NCBI GenBank assembly: GCA_028047635.1
Contig: JAOFXR010000004.1
Coordinates: 1-64,000, forward strand
DNA length: 64,000 nt
Direction: 5' to 3'
Source: Verrucomicrobiales bacterium
GTDB lineage: Bacteria; Verrucomicrobiota; Verrucomicrobiia; Verrucomicrobiales; DEV007
A program made the position numbers and the translations under genes. Position 1 is the first letter of the stretch; every line of letters starts with the position of its first letter. Shown piece by piece: positions 46,991-55,864 of this stretch. The notes below the pieces were generated by a model. It saw nothing but the letters and a program-made list of their open reading frames with translations. It made no database searches and was not told the DNA's origin.

Positions 46991-48295
46991 CTATTGAAAC
47001 TCGATCTGAAGACCTTCCCCCCGCCACGCTTTAGCGAGTTCTTCCTGCAACGCTTCGTAACTTCGCCCGCGAAGGAGATGCTCTTCCTGTGCCGCTTTCG
47101 CAGCCTCTCGATCACTTGAGGTCAGTGCTTTCAGGAATTCGACGAGATGAGCAGCATCCCCTTCCCCGTCGAGCCGTAAAAAATAATAGGCGAGAATGTT
47201 AGCACTGTTGTAGTTCATACCACCCGTTCCGGCAGACAACTCGCTCGCCCATTCAGAACTCGAAATATTCATAAGTTTTTCGAGATTTAACATTCGAAAC
47301 TCACGCCCGCGCCCGCGGGTTACCTCTTCTGAGATTGCCCGATTCATCGAACTAAGCTTGAAACGCCCGTTATCGTAAGTTTGCGAAGAGACAAACTCAG
47401 CAATGCCTTCGGAGAGCCAGGTAGGCATCGGAGTGGCGAGCCAACGCATCATGACCTGGTGAACGATCTCGTGAGTGAGGGTTGTGCTGCGCTTTTTCGA
47501 ATCGACGACAAATCTCGTCCCCGTGTATTCAACCCCAAGATTGGGAAGCGGCACTTTGATCATCCCGCTCATTTCATTTCCTCGCCGACGCCACGAGAAC
47601 ATACCGCCACTCCCCTCCATGCCGCCATCCTCGTAATAGTCGTCTTTAGTCATGTAAAGCCGAGTCTGATAGTAGCCGTTAGCACTGGGGCTGGGGGCAA
47701 GGCCGAGCGGCATTTGATCGACAAAGTTGTAGGAAGCCTCAAAGATTCTCGCGAATTCACGCACCACGCTGGTGGACAATTTATCAGGAGAGTGAAACTC
47801 AAAATGCGGAGTGCGATAGATGAAGTTCTCTTCCGAATCATCAGAACTCGATGAACTACCCTCCTCCTCATCATCGTCCTCATCGTCTTCACTTTCTCCC
47901 TCCTCCGGTTCAGCGCCGGGTTCCACTTCCTCAATTTGGTCTACCTCTAATTCAGCAACGACATATTGCGGCCAAACACCCAATTCGAGTTCTTCAAAAT
48001 CACCGAGAACCGGAGCGACTTTACCCGCGCGGTCCCCGTCTTTAGCAGGTTTCATTTTTTCGCCCGAACTCTTTAACCATTCTTTCGCAAAAAGCTGGTC
48101 AGCTTCCGCAAATCGTGAAAGCGGCAATTCAAACGTCCCCCGATCAGTTTTTAAAGTGACGGTATCCCCTTCAAGAGCCAGAATTTCGCCGTCGATTGAT
48201 TTGCCATCTGAGCTGGTCCATCGACGAGACTCGGCATGCGCGAACAGCGTGAAACTTGAAAGAACAAAAATAGCAAAAAGTAAGGAATGTCTCAT
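46991..48295 (-). CDS. Secreted SHD1-domain gluzincin-type metallopeptidase
   Basis: 434 aa from ATG 48295 (signal MRHSLLFAIFVLSSFTLFAHA). An SHD1 module opens the mature protein (RRWTSSDGKSIDGEILALEGDTVTLKT..TFELPLSRFAEADQ, about 22-70). A very acidic/serine stretch (about 120-150) separates it from the peptidase domain. Zinc ligands are in LTHEIVHQVM (HExxH, about residue 275) with the third glutamate in LSEGIAEF. The family is a DUF1570-like group of unknown substrates. SHD1 also occurs in the broken gene at 53615-54539. Confidence 0.85.
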   Translation of the reverse strand: MRHSLLFAIFVLSSFTLFAHAESRRWTSSDGKSIDGEILALEGDTVTLKTDRGTFELPLSRFAEADQLFAKEWLKSSGEKMKPAKDGDRAGKVAPVLGDFEELELGVWPQYVVAELEVDQIEEVEPGAEPEEGESEDDEDDDEEEGSSSSSDDSEENFIYRTPHFEFHSPDKLSTSVVREFARIFEASYNFVDQMPLGLAPSPSANGYYQTRLYMTKDDYYEDGGMEGSGGMFSWRRRGNEMSGMIKVPLPNLGVEYTGTRFVVDSKKRSTTLTHEIVHQVMMRWLATPMPTWLSEGIAEFVSSQTYDNGRFKLSSMNRAISEEVTRGRGREFRMLNLEKLMNISSSEWASELSAGTGGMNYNSANILAYYFLRLDGEGDAAHLVEFLKALTSSDREAAKAAQEEHLLRGRSYEALQEELAKAWRGEGLQIEFQ

Positions 48296-48472
48296 CACCG
48301 CCACCATAGACGTAGACCCGCCAATTTAGCATCCTAAATATACGTTGTTTGTGCGCCTGTCTGGCCCACGAGGTAATCCTCCGCCGGAGATTTCTAAAGC
48401 ACACTATTGGGATCGCCTGGACACAAAAATGCCTCCAGCGACTACTCATCACCGAAGGCATCAAAGAATTGA

Positions 48473-49003
48473 CTACTTTTTGTCGACTTCCAACTCTTCG
48501 AGAGTCGCGGCAATCTGCTCACCATGAGACCCGGCTTTCACCCCGGTCTCCATGTGAAGAATCTTCCCGTCCTTGCCGATATAGACAGTAACACGCCCCG
48601 AGTTCTTTTTGTTTCCGCTAATGAGCCCATAATCCGTCGCGGTTTCGCGCTCAGGATCGCTCAGAATCGGATAATCAAGATCCAGTGACTCAGCAAATTT
48701 CTTATTGGTTTCCGCGTCGTCGCAACTTGCAGCGAAGTAAGCAACGTCGAACTCCCGAATCTTCTCGCCACTCTCACGGAGCGACTTGCATTCGGCTGTT
48801 CATCCACCCGTAAAGGCTTTGGGAAACCAGGCGACTACAACCGCCTGCTTCCCTTTAAAATCGGACAACTTGTAGGTCTCGCCATCGCTTCCCTCAAGGG
48901 AGAAGCCCGGCGCTTTATCACCGACTTCGAGGTCGGCTTGTGCATTGGTCGCCACAAAAGCCATTCCAAGAAGGAGGCCTGCCGCGAGGATTGTTTTTTT
49001 CAT
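48473..49003 (-). CDS. Selenocysteine peroxiredoxin (AhpC/TSA-Bcp type), secreted
   Basis: 176 aa with selenocysteine at residue 68. The track stops the frame at TGA 48800-48802, but translation through it gives KAFTGG-U-TAECKSLRESGEKIREFDVAYFAAS and then a complete peroxiredoxin fold to the TAG at 48473. In cysteine homologues the same spot is the peroxidatic Cys (GCTAEC), and a resolving-type Cys sits four residues on. A signal peptide (MKKTILAAGLLLGMAFVATNAQA) targets it outside the cytoplasm. It reduces hydroperoxides using a thiol donor. The ATG at 49003 is used; the longer track start is a TTG. A SECIS-like hairpin follows the UGA. No sel genes are in the window. Confidence 0.88.
48755..48802 (-). 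promoter_or_regulatory. UGA codon plus bacterial SECIS-like hairpin
   Basis: In the mRNA the Sec UGA is followed after a short spacer by a lower stem CCGAAU/AUUCGG, an internal loop, and an upper stem GUCGCUC/GAGUGGC (seven pairs, two G-U) closing a five-base loop CGUGA. The loop begins 21 nt after the UGA and has G at its second position, then U. These features match the published bacterial SECIS rules (loop 16-37 nt downstream, G among the first loop bases). It is wholly inside the coding sequence. Confidence 0.85.
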
Positions 49004-49113
49004 AATAAAGTTCAAGTATTGAGAGCAATCATGTCGACTACTTTAGAAGAATAGGAATTTCAAAACTAATTGTCGATCCTGTCTTGTTAACTGATCCGCG
49101 TTTTTTCTTTTTT

Positions 49114-49917
49114 CTACTCCCCCACATTCGAGCTGAGCTCATCTCTGGCGGCATCCATCAAAGGGGCAAAATCACTATTTTTCAAAAGCCGGTCAACGAT
49201 CTGACGCGCAAGCTGCTGCCCGGCTTCGCTGTCACTGGGATAGTGAACGCCGGCTATTTCGCGGTTTTGAGCGATCTGCGCGGCATCACGGATAAGTTGA
49301 TCACCTTGCTCCGGAACCAGCTCCATGAGCAAATAGGCAAGCAAATGAGCCTGTGTCGCATGCCCGCTGGGATAGGCAGGATGCCCAGGCACAACAATCG
49401 AGGGAATGATATCGGTCGCAAGATGATTTGGTCGCGCTCGGTTGAAAGAAGCCTTCATCTGAAAAACGATCAGCTCCATTTCGCGTTGCGCCGCATCAAG
49501 CATTCGTTTCGTTGCCGGGCGACTGGGAGCAGCCACCTGGATTTTACTCATCTCGAACCCACCCAGCTTCATCCCTGAAACTTTGATTTGCTGTTCGATG
49601 TCCGCTTTCTGTTTCTCAGTGCGTTGCGACTGCAGTTCTCTGAGATACGCAAGTTCTGCGGCGGTTCGTTCCGAACTGTTGTCCGGAGGGTGAGGCAACT
49701 TAATCACTTCCTTCCAGTCGCCGATGTATACAGGCGATCCTGAAAGATACTTCTTCAGCTTCGGGTCAAACGAAGCGCTATCCGTGAATTGCAGCCCATC
49801 AACCGCAGGATCCTGCCCCGCCCCTGAGAGGTGACGAATCGACTCAGAATCGCCTGCCTTGAGGCCGCCTGCCAGCAAAGTTAGAATGAAAAGAATGGTG
49901 ATTCTCATATTCCTCAA
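49114..49917 (-). CDS. Secreted PAP2/class A-type acid phosphatase
   Basis: 267 aa. Signal about 1-22 (MRNMRITILFILTLLAGGLKA; the second ATG at 49908 is equally possible). The PAP2 signature reads KASFNRARPNHL, then YPSGHATQAH, then NREIAGVHYPSDSEAG, supplying the three conserved basic/histidine/aspartate blocks (about residues 153-232). Such enzymes release phosphate from phosphomonoesters in the periplasm. It is separated from the plus-strand gene at 50023 by a region with a perfect palindrome. Confidence 0.88.
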   Translation of the reverse strand: MRNMRITILFILTLLAGGLKAGDSESIRHLSGAGQDPAVDGLQFTDSASFDPKLKKYLSGSPVYIGDWKEVIKLPHPPDNSSERTAAELAYLRELQSQRTEKQKADIEQQIKVSGMKLGGFEMSKIQVAAPSRPATKRMLDAAQREMELIVFQMKASFNRARPNHLATDIIPSIVVPGHPAYPSGHATQAHLLAYLLMELVPEQGDQLIRDAAQIAQNREIAGVHYPSDSEAGQQLARQIVDRLLKNSDFAPLMDAARDELSSNVGE

Positions 49918-49940
49918 TTAAACACCAGAGGCTCCGAACA

Positions 49941-49966
49941 ATGCAATCAAAGGCTTTTGATTGCAT
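49941..49966. promoter_or_regulatory. Perfect 11-bp palindrome in divergent promoter region
   Basis: ATGCAATCAAA, four bases, TTTGATTGCAT. It lies between the acid phosphatase start (49917, minus) and the gene at 50023 (plus), in the place expected for an operator controlling one or both. No T-run suits a terminator for either gene as both start here. Confidence 0.4.
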
Positions 49967-50022
49967 TCATTTTTCAGGAAGGATTTGACCCGTTTGAGGT
50001 TCTCGTTTACGGGCCACATCCC

Positions 50023-50946
50023 ATGCAAAAATCCGCCAAAATTGACTTTTTCACCGTCGAGATCGCAGACTCAACTGATCTCGAAATCATTCTCAAGAAC
50101 CTCCATGCCCTTCCCGCCGATAGCGAGAAGCGGAACGAGGAAATGAATGACGACTGGGTTCGGCTCATTCGAGGGAAGATGAGTGAGGACGGCTACCTAG
50201 GTGACATCATGCGTATTTCCATGGCTCCTGCCGGGTTCCGGGGCAACCTTAGAGGGGATATCAAAGCGGTAGATCTCAATAAGGACGAAGGGATGGCGGA
50301 CTTTTCCGCTTTCTACTACGATTTCGAGACCTCCCTTCTCGTCCTGCAGCGCAATGGTAAAGGCGTCAGCGCCACTCAGCTTTCCCGCTATTTCAAACGC
50401 GTCGCTGACGTCGACGGCGAAGTTGAGATCAAGCCAGTGCTCCGGCCCACCGACTTGATGAAAGTGAAGGTCCTCCCCGTGATCCGCAAGATTCACATCG
50501 CTTCCTCCGTCGTTGATCTGATGACCACCATGGAAAATCTTGATGATCGAACCAAGCAGACCATCCTTGCTGCCGCTCAAGCCGAGTCCCCTGCCATCGA
50601 GCTAGTTCTCAAATCGGCTCGCGACAAAGGCGCGACACTCAATCAGGCCATCGCGATCGAAACCCTCGAATCATGGTTGAGAATCCACGATGACCTCTCC
50701 GATGAAGAGAACGAGATCGTTAAGAAAATTCTTATCACCGGCAAAGACGAATCAGGCGCCACCGTCGAATTTGATATGCTCAAAGACCGGATGTTTACGG
50801 TCATGAATTACCAGTGGGTCCCTGATGATAGAGAGCTCTGGGAGACACGCTCCAAGGAGATCCAAAAAGCCTGGGATCTGAACAAACCCGGCTTAAAGCA
50901 GACGATTGCTCAGCAGGAAGAGGCCGCATCGGAGGAGCAAGCGTAG
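50023..50946 (+). CDS. Protein of unknown function (possible DUF6731-type)
   Basis: 307 aa from ATG 50023 (MQKSAKIDFFTVEIAD). The track begins at a TTG 22 codons earlier, inside the palindrome, which is less likely. The opening KIDFFTVEI and the internal KGVSATQLSRYF pattern remind me of phage/abortive-infection-associated proteins of DUF6731 type, but I cannot confirm that. No signal or transmembrane segment is seen, so it is cytoplasmic. The end is acidic (QQEEAASEEQA). It converges with the DUF5060 gene six bases later. Confidence 0.6.
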   Translation: MQKSAKIDFFTVEIADSTDLEIILKNLHALPADSEKRNEEMNDDWVRLIRGKMSEDGYLGDIMRISMAPAGFRGNLRGDIKAVDLNKDEGMADFSAFYYDFETSLLVLQRNGKGVSATQLSRYFKRVADVDGEVEIKPVLRPTDLMKVKVLPVIRKIHIASSVVDLMTTMENLDDRTKQTILAAAQAESPAIELVLKSARDKGATLNQAIAIETLESWLRIHDDLSDEENEIVKKILITGKDESGATVEFDMLKDRMFTVMNYQWVPDDRELWETRSKEIQKAWDLNKPGLKQTIAQQEEAASEEQA

Positions 50947-50952
50947 AGCTGA

Positions 50953-53556
50953 TCATGTGTCCCATTTCTTGCGGACAACGGCTAACCAGTCATTTTTCGA
51001 ATCAGGTGCGGTGAGAAGTGTTTTCTTTTCACCTCGTGGAACGGCGACGGCATCACTCATCTCCCCGCCCTTACGTGGATTAAACCATTCAACGGTGAAA
51101 GCTCCTGTCGCAGCGGAAAGATCAAGTGATCGCTCTCCCCCATTAGGCAGATAAACGAGGTAAGTTTCCCCTTCTTTCGCAAAGCAATAGCCGGAATTAT
51201 CGTGCTCGGTATTTCCGATCAGCTCATCAGCGTTCAGCATCTCGCCAACGGGAATTTCTTCCTCTCTGAAAAACTGAAGGGCGATGTTACAAAAATCCCA
51301 ACTCATATCACGTGACCGCCAGTCCTCACAGATGAGATCATTCTGAGGGAGCTTATAGCCAAAGTAGTACTCAACGCCCCCAGCTCCACCCATCAGCGAT
51401 CCCCAAAGGACCATCTTCCTCGTATCATCGATACTCGGATTGTCGAAATTGTCAGGCATCCCCGGATACCCCGGGTCGGCGGGCATCCCTTCTGATGCGC
51501 TACCCGGCTCATCAAACGAAACCACCCAGGGAACGCCCGCTTCCGCCGAGGCCCGCGTCCATTTCACGATCTGCTTGTGGCAGTCCTTAATATTGCTGTT
51601 CTGCAACGAAGCGCCCCGAAGCACGGAGGCATTTCCGAGCAAAGGCCGGTAGACCTTATCCTGCTGGTCCGGGTAGGAATGCACAACGATGAGATGATCG
51701 TAAGGATCGGTATCAGCAATATAAGTCGCCATCGCCTTTTGCTCAGCGGTGGACTGTGTGTTCTCTTCCCCCAGATTCCAATTGAGCGCGAGCTGATGAC
51801 CAAACCGCGCGATCAATTCGCGGCAGTAGAGCTTTCGCTCAGGCCCTAACTCGCCGCCATCCAACGAAGTAGGAACCACTCCTCCTCCCGGCTTTTTGTG
51901 CCCCTTGCGATGGTCATCATTCTCGGTCTCCTGCATTTTAAAATGCAGATACATCCCCTTCGCGGTGGCGTGGTCGAAAACGAGGTTCCATTGATCGAGC
52001 TTTGAACAGTCGTAATGAAATTTCTCGTCCCGCGCGACAAAGGGCCAGATGTTGTCGCCGTCACCTCCTGCATTGTAGGTAAGAAACGAGAAGACATTGC
52101 AACCCTTGCCCGAGAGGTAATTAATCGCACCGATCATCCCTTTTCCTTTGCCGCCCTGCCAGACAGGATCGCCCGCACTCCAATCCTGGACGTGCTTGCT
52201 CCAGGTCTTAAGCGGGACCTTGTCAGGCTTACCGGCGACAGTTCCATCGAAGTCGACGTATCCGAGAAAAGTCTCCGGAGCATCCGCACCGGCCTTCATG
52301 AAATACTCGCCCGAACCCAGATGCTGAAGGTGATGTTTCCCCACATAGCTCAGGCGCCCTTTCCCGCGAAAGTCGCGGCCGGATTTGTCCGACGCGAGAA
52401 CAGAAAACGAACCTTTTCTCCCATCGAAAGGAGAGACCGCTTTTGACTTCACTCCGGCATCAATTGCCGCGCCTTCACCGCGACGAAAACTCACGGCATA
52501 ACTCCACTCACCTTCCAGGTCCGGAGCAAAATGAGCTCGCCACTGGTTTCCTGATTCAGACGAAGTTTCACCGGCATCACCGTCTGCGGCAAAGAAGCCG
52601 GGAACGAGATACGAAGCACCGGACTCATGGCTGAAGGTGACATCAAATCGATAATCCATAAACGGATTGGGCTTCGCATCCTTTTCATGAGCAAACGGTC
52701 CATCTAAAGTGAAGGAGATTTTGTGCCATTGCTTCATCTCTCCCGCGATCGCAACCTCGCCGGAACCGTCCTCCCCCCGCTCACTCGTGAGCGCCTTAAC
52801 TACTTCTTTCTTCGACACCGCAAAAGGAGCGGGCAAGGCACCGGATTTCACACCGCTCAACTTCGCAGGTCCTTCCGGAGCCGCAAAGTCGGGATCCGTC
52901 GTCATGAGCCATTGATCGAACTCGAAACCATCTTCGCGCATCGAAAACTGAATCGTATGTTCGCCCGCCTTATCGATATCGAGAAAAAGAATCCCGGGAA
53001 CACCCGTGTGCACCTCTTTGGTTCGCTGCTTACTTCCCCACACCCATTTATTTTTTCCGGTCCACTGCATTCGCTGACCGGACTCCGGCCAGGTGCCGTC
53101 AATACCGACATGCAATCCATTGTCTTCCGTTCCCGTCGAATGAGTGCGAGCCCAAACATAGTATTTACCCGGCTTACTGAAATGAACCCGGTAGCTGAGA
53201 ATCGCCATTTCCCCGGCCTGATTCATAAAGTTTTCACCGACGATTAGTTTTTCACCGTGATTCTTCCGGGTATCAGGAAGGATCTCCAAATAGCCGCCAC
53301 CGCTCGCTCCTGCGACATGAGGCGGATCGGCATCAGGCTTCAAACCTGAGTTCGCAGCATCAGCAGTCAGATACCAGGCCCTCACGCCGGCTTTCTCCTG
53401 ACGGGAAAAATGTTCCGCTTCAACGGCCACATAGCCATCGGCTTCCTGAACCACCAGATCGGTTTGGGCAACAGGCTCCGTCAGCGATTCAGCGAAGAGT
53501 TCGAGGTTCCCGCCAATGAAAGCGGCGAAAATAAGGAGAAACGATAAGTATTTCAT
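50953..53556 (-). CDS. Secreted DUF5060-type glycosidase-like protein with carbohydrate-binding module
   Basis: 867 aa, signal about 1-22. Residues about 35-225 form a glycan-binding beta-sandwich (AVEAEHFSRQE, GKYYVWARTHSTGTEDNG, DGFEFDQWLMTTDPDFAAPEG). A DUF5060 fold begins near 255 (MKQWHKISFTLDGPFAHE, NPFMDYRFDVTFSHESG). A TIM-barrel-like catalytic part follows (FSFLTYNAGGDGDNIWPFV, LALNWNLGEENTQ, WVVSFDEPGS), with candidate acidic residues in NLGEENTQ and SFDEPG. A C-terminal domain adds a beta region. The role is probably hydrolysis of a polysaccharide; family activity is not established by sequence. Confidence 0.78.
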   Translation of the reverse strand: MKYLSFLLIFAAFIGGNLELFAESLTEPVAQTDLVVQEADGYVAVEAEHFSRQEKAGVRAWYLTADAANSGLKPDADPPHVAGASGGGYLEILPDTRKNHGEKLIVGENFMNQAGEMAILSYRVHFSKPGKYYVWARTHSTGTEDNGLHVGIDGTWPESGQRMQWTGKNKWVWGSKQRTKEVHTGVPGILFLDIDKAGEHTIQFSMREDGFEFDQWLMTTDPDFAAPEGPAKLSGVKSGALPAPFAVSKKEVVKALTSERGEDGSGEVAIAGEMKQWHKISFTLDGPFAHEKDAKPNPFMDYRFDVTFSHESGASYLVPGFFAADGDAGETSSESGNQWRAHFAPDLEGEWSYAVSFRRGEGAAIDAGVKSKAVSPFDGRKGSFSVLASDKSGRDFRGKGRLSYVGKHHLQHLGSGEYFMKAGADAPETFLGYVDFDGTVAGKPDKVPLKTWSKHVQDWSAGDPVWQGGKGKGMIGAINYLSGKGCNVFSFLTYNAGGDGDNIWPFVARDEKFHYDCSKLDQWNLVFDHATAKGMYLHFKMQETENDDHRKGHKKPGGGVVPTSLDGGELGPERKLYCRELIARFGHQLALNWNLGEENTQSTAEQKAMATYIADTDPYDHLIVVHSYPDQQDKVYRPLLGNASVLRGASLQNSNIKDCHKQIVKWTRASAEAGVPWVVSFDEPGSASEGMPADPGYPGMPDNFDNPSIDDTRKMVLWGSLMGGAGGVEYYFGYKLPQNDLICEDWRSRDMSWDFCNIALQFFREEEIPVGEMLNADELIGNTEHDNSGYCFAKEGETYLVYLPNGGERSLDLSAATGAFTVEWFNPRKGGEMSDAVAVPRGEKKTLLTAPDSKNDWLAVVRKKWDT

Positions 53557-53614
53557 AGATCGATTGATAAATTGGTTGTCGCCGTCTTCAAAAAACGATC
53601 GGACTAAACATCAA

Positions 53615-54539
53615 TCATTTGGGGGCATCCTTACTTTCTATGTAAGCTTTGGACTTGGAGGGGGCATCTAACACATTCTGTATTTCCCGTATTAAATCAT
53701 CGACTGTTTCGATCTTCTTTAATGGAACTGATAACCCCATCGAATCACCTGCAACATTAAGCATCAAAGCCGGTCGCGTTCGCACTCCATAGAGTTTAGC
53801 GACCCTGCGATTTCCGGTCATCTCATCGGTCATTGCCATCCGACTTGTCTTCGGTTCAACTCGAATCAGGCAAAGTACCAAATTTTTCCCGGCCCAACTG
53901 CGAAATTCCGGTGCATACAGTAATTTATTCTCGATCCTTGAACTGCTCGAGTCACCGATAATAATTATTGCGGTGAGACGGGGAATCTGGAGCGCCTCCG
54001 CTTCTTTTTCGGCCCTGACTATTTCAAGATACCATGTTGCCGCCCTACCTGAAAACTTCGCAGCCCTCGCGAGGGACTCTTCTATCTTACTTAAATCACC
54101 CCCATCCTTGAATTCACCCAGAAAGGCTTGATCACCTTCGCTCAAATTTGAAAGAGGCATGATAAACCGTTGATAGCTGCCCTTTCATTGAAACCGATTT
54201 TGCCATCCCGTTTCGCCATGATTACGACATCGATTTTTCTGCCACCCAGATCCTCGATAACCCGGCCAAGAGGAAAGGCGAGAGGATCGGGAGAGGTGTC
54301 TTTAACCATAGGGGGAGCTGACTCGTCTTCGCCCTCAACGGCTTTACTAACTTCAGTTTTAGCTTCAGCTTCCGCCTCAGTTTTAGCCACAGCAGAATCA
54401 GGAATCATCTCGACCTTCTCCTCTTCTTTAGAAATCGACTCCAGAGGATTTTTTTGTCTTTTTTATCAACCTTACTGAGGTCAGTGCAGCGAACCAGCGC
54501 GGCAGACAGGAGAATTATAAAATGGGGAAATACCTTCAT
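53615..54539 (-). pseudogene. Lipoprotein with SHD1 and thioredoxin-like domains, two frameshifts
   Basis: Read in one frame from the ATG at 54539 the gene should encode about 308 aa: a lipoprotein signal (MKVFPHFIILLSAALVRC), an acidic linker, an SHD1 module (GGRKIDVVIMAKRDGKIGF..MPLSNLSEGDQAFL) and a thioredoxin-like part (PRLTAIIIIGDSSSSRIENK.. and VRTRPALMLNV). The track shows three short ORFs because one A seems missing in the A7 run at 54449-54455 and another in the AAA at 54183-54185. Restoring both A residues gives a 927-base open frame, divisible by three. It is decayed or affected by sequencing indels. Confidence 0.75.
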
Positions 54540-54639
54540 GGATGAATTGTAGCAGTGCATCATATGAAACATTAATTCGCTTCGCAATATTTTTGAGACA
54601 ATCTTCGACCGGCAATTTCGAAGTGGCGCCGATCCGGTT

Positions 54640-55620
54640 TCACGGGAGATTCCGAATTGGTTGCCTATGCCGAAAGCAAAGATGGGCACGAATGGACCTT
54701 CCCAAAACTGGGGCTTCATGAGATCGCAGGATCAAAGGACAACAATGCAATCCTGATCAACCAGCCGAGCCTGCTTCACAACTTCGTCCCCTTTTTAGAC
54801 AAGCGACCGAGCATTGCACCTGAAAAAAAATTCAAAGCGCTCGCAGGCCACCCCGGCCCGAGAGACAAACGCACTATGGAAGTCGCCGGCAAAGGGCTCT
54901 ACTCTTTTACTTCGCCCGATGGCATTCACTGAAAAAAGGGGGCCGAAGCCCATTGCGATGAACCCGAATCTCCCCGGCGAACATCTCTACACCACACAAA
55001 CCCATCCGTATTTTCGCGCTCCGCATCTCTACATCGCCCTGCCCACTCGCTACATTCTCAACCGGGGTGGCGATGGGAACGGCGCCGCCTCGGAACGTAA
55101 TGCCACAGACATTCTTTTCATGTCGACTCGCGCCGGATCCGACCACTTTGACCGCCCCTTTACCGAGGCCTTTATTCGCCCTGGACTCGATCCGAAGCGC
55201 TGGGACAATCGAGCCAATTATGTGGCTCTCAATGTTCACCCGACAGGACCCGCTGAAATGTCAATTTATCACCGCAGTGGCGATCGCTATGTGCTGAGAA
55301 CAGATGGTTTCGTCTCCGCTTATGCGGGATCAAAAACGGGGCGACTGCTAACTAAGCCCTTTCGTTTTTCGGGCGATACACTTGAGCTCAATGCCAGCAC
55401 CAGTGCCGCAGGCCAAATTCAGGTAGAGATACAGGATAGCGAGGGGAAAGCATTTCCCGGCTTTGAGTTCGAAAACAGTATTCCACTATTTGGCGACGGA
55501 ATCGCTTTGAAAGCCTCTTGGAAAAATGAGGTCTCTCTCTCCTCCCTGAAAGGAAAGACTGTGCAGCTGAAATTTTCCCTGCTGGAATGCGATCTCTACT
55601 CCTATCGATTTAAGGAATAA
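54640..55620 (+). pseudogene. Truncated five-bladed-propeller glycosidase (GH32/43-like) remnant
   Basis: The first part (track ORF from 54657) matches the middle of the family: VAYAESKDGHEWTFPKLGL, then GLYSFTSPDGIH ending at a TGA where relatives have Trp (HWKK). The second part, in another frame from near 54920, carries MNPNLPGEHLYTTQTHPYFRAPHLYIALPTRYI, EAFIRPGLDPKRWDNRANYVALNV and a C-terminal beta-sandwich. The N-terminal half is missing, an internal stretch (about 60-80 residues) is deleted, and a frame change separates the parts. It is a dead gene. Confidence 0.75.
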
Positions 55621-55637
55621 AGAATCGCTCGGACAGC

Positions 55638-55799
55638 CTAGCAAAAATACTCACGGTTCCATTTATATCCGTACCAATAGCCGACGAGGCTGGCAACCGT
55701 GCTCAGGCCGAGTCCGGCAGCCATACCGAAAAAATTGCCAATCCAGAGACCGACCACCCCGAAGATAGTCGACACAATCATTGTAAAAATAAATCCCAT
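55638..55799 (-). CDS. Small membrane protein, 53 aa (not in ORF track)
   Basis: MGFIFTMIVSTIFGVVGLWIGNFFGMAAGLGLSTVASLVGYWYGYKWNREYFC. Two hydrophobic helices separated by a GN loop, ending with aromatic residues and a short charged tail; no signal cleavage site. Below the track's length cut-off. It is followed by a gap to the broken propeller gene and lies upstream of nothing clearly coupled. It reads as a real small membrane protein from composition, but I know no family. Confidence 0.6.
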   Translation of the reverse strand: MGFIFTMIVSTIFGVVGLWIGNFFGMAAGLGLSTVASLVGYWYGYKWNREYFC

Positions 55800-55864
55800 T
55801 TTCGTGCCCTAGTTTACGTTAGATTATGTAAATTATAACACAGAAACACGATGATGGAACCTTT

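Noticed and set aside
54814-54930. First part of the 268-aa ORF
   Set aside because: It is the wrong frame over the GH remnant; only the section from about 54920 reads like the family.
54930-54932. TGA in the GH remnant as selenocysteine
   Set aside because: Relatives have Trp there (HWKK), and the gene is otherwise broken.
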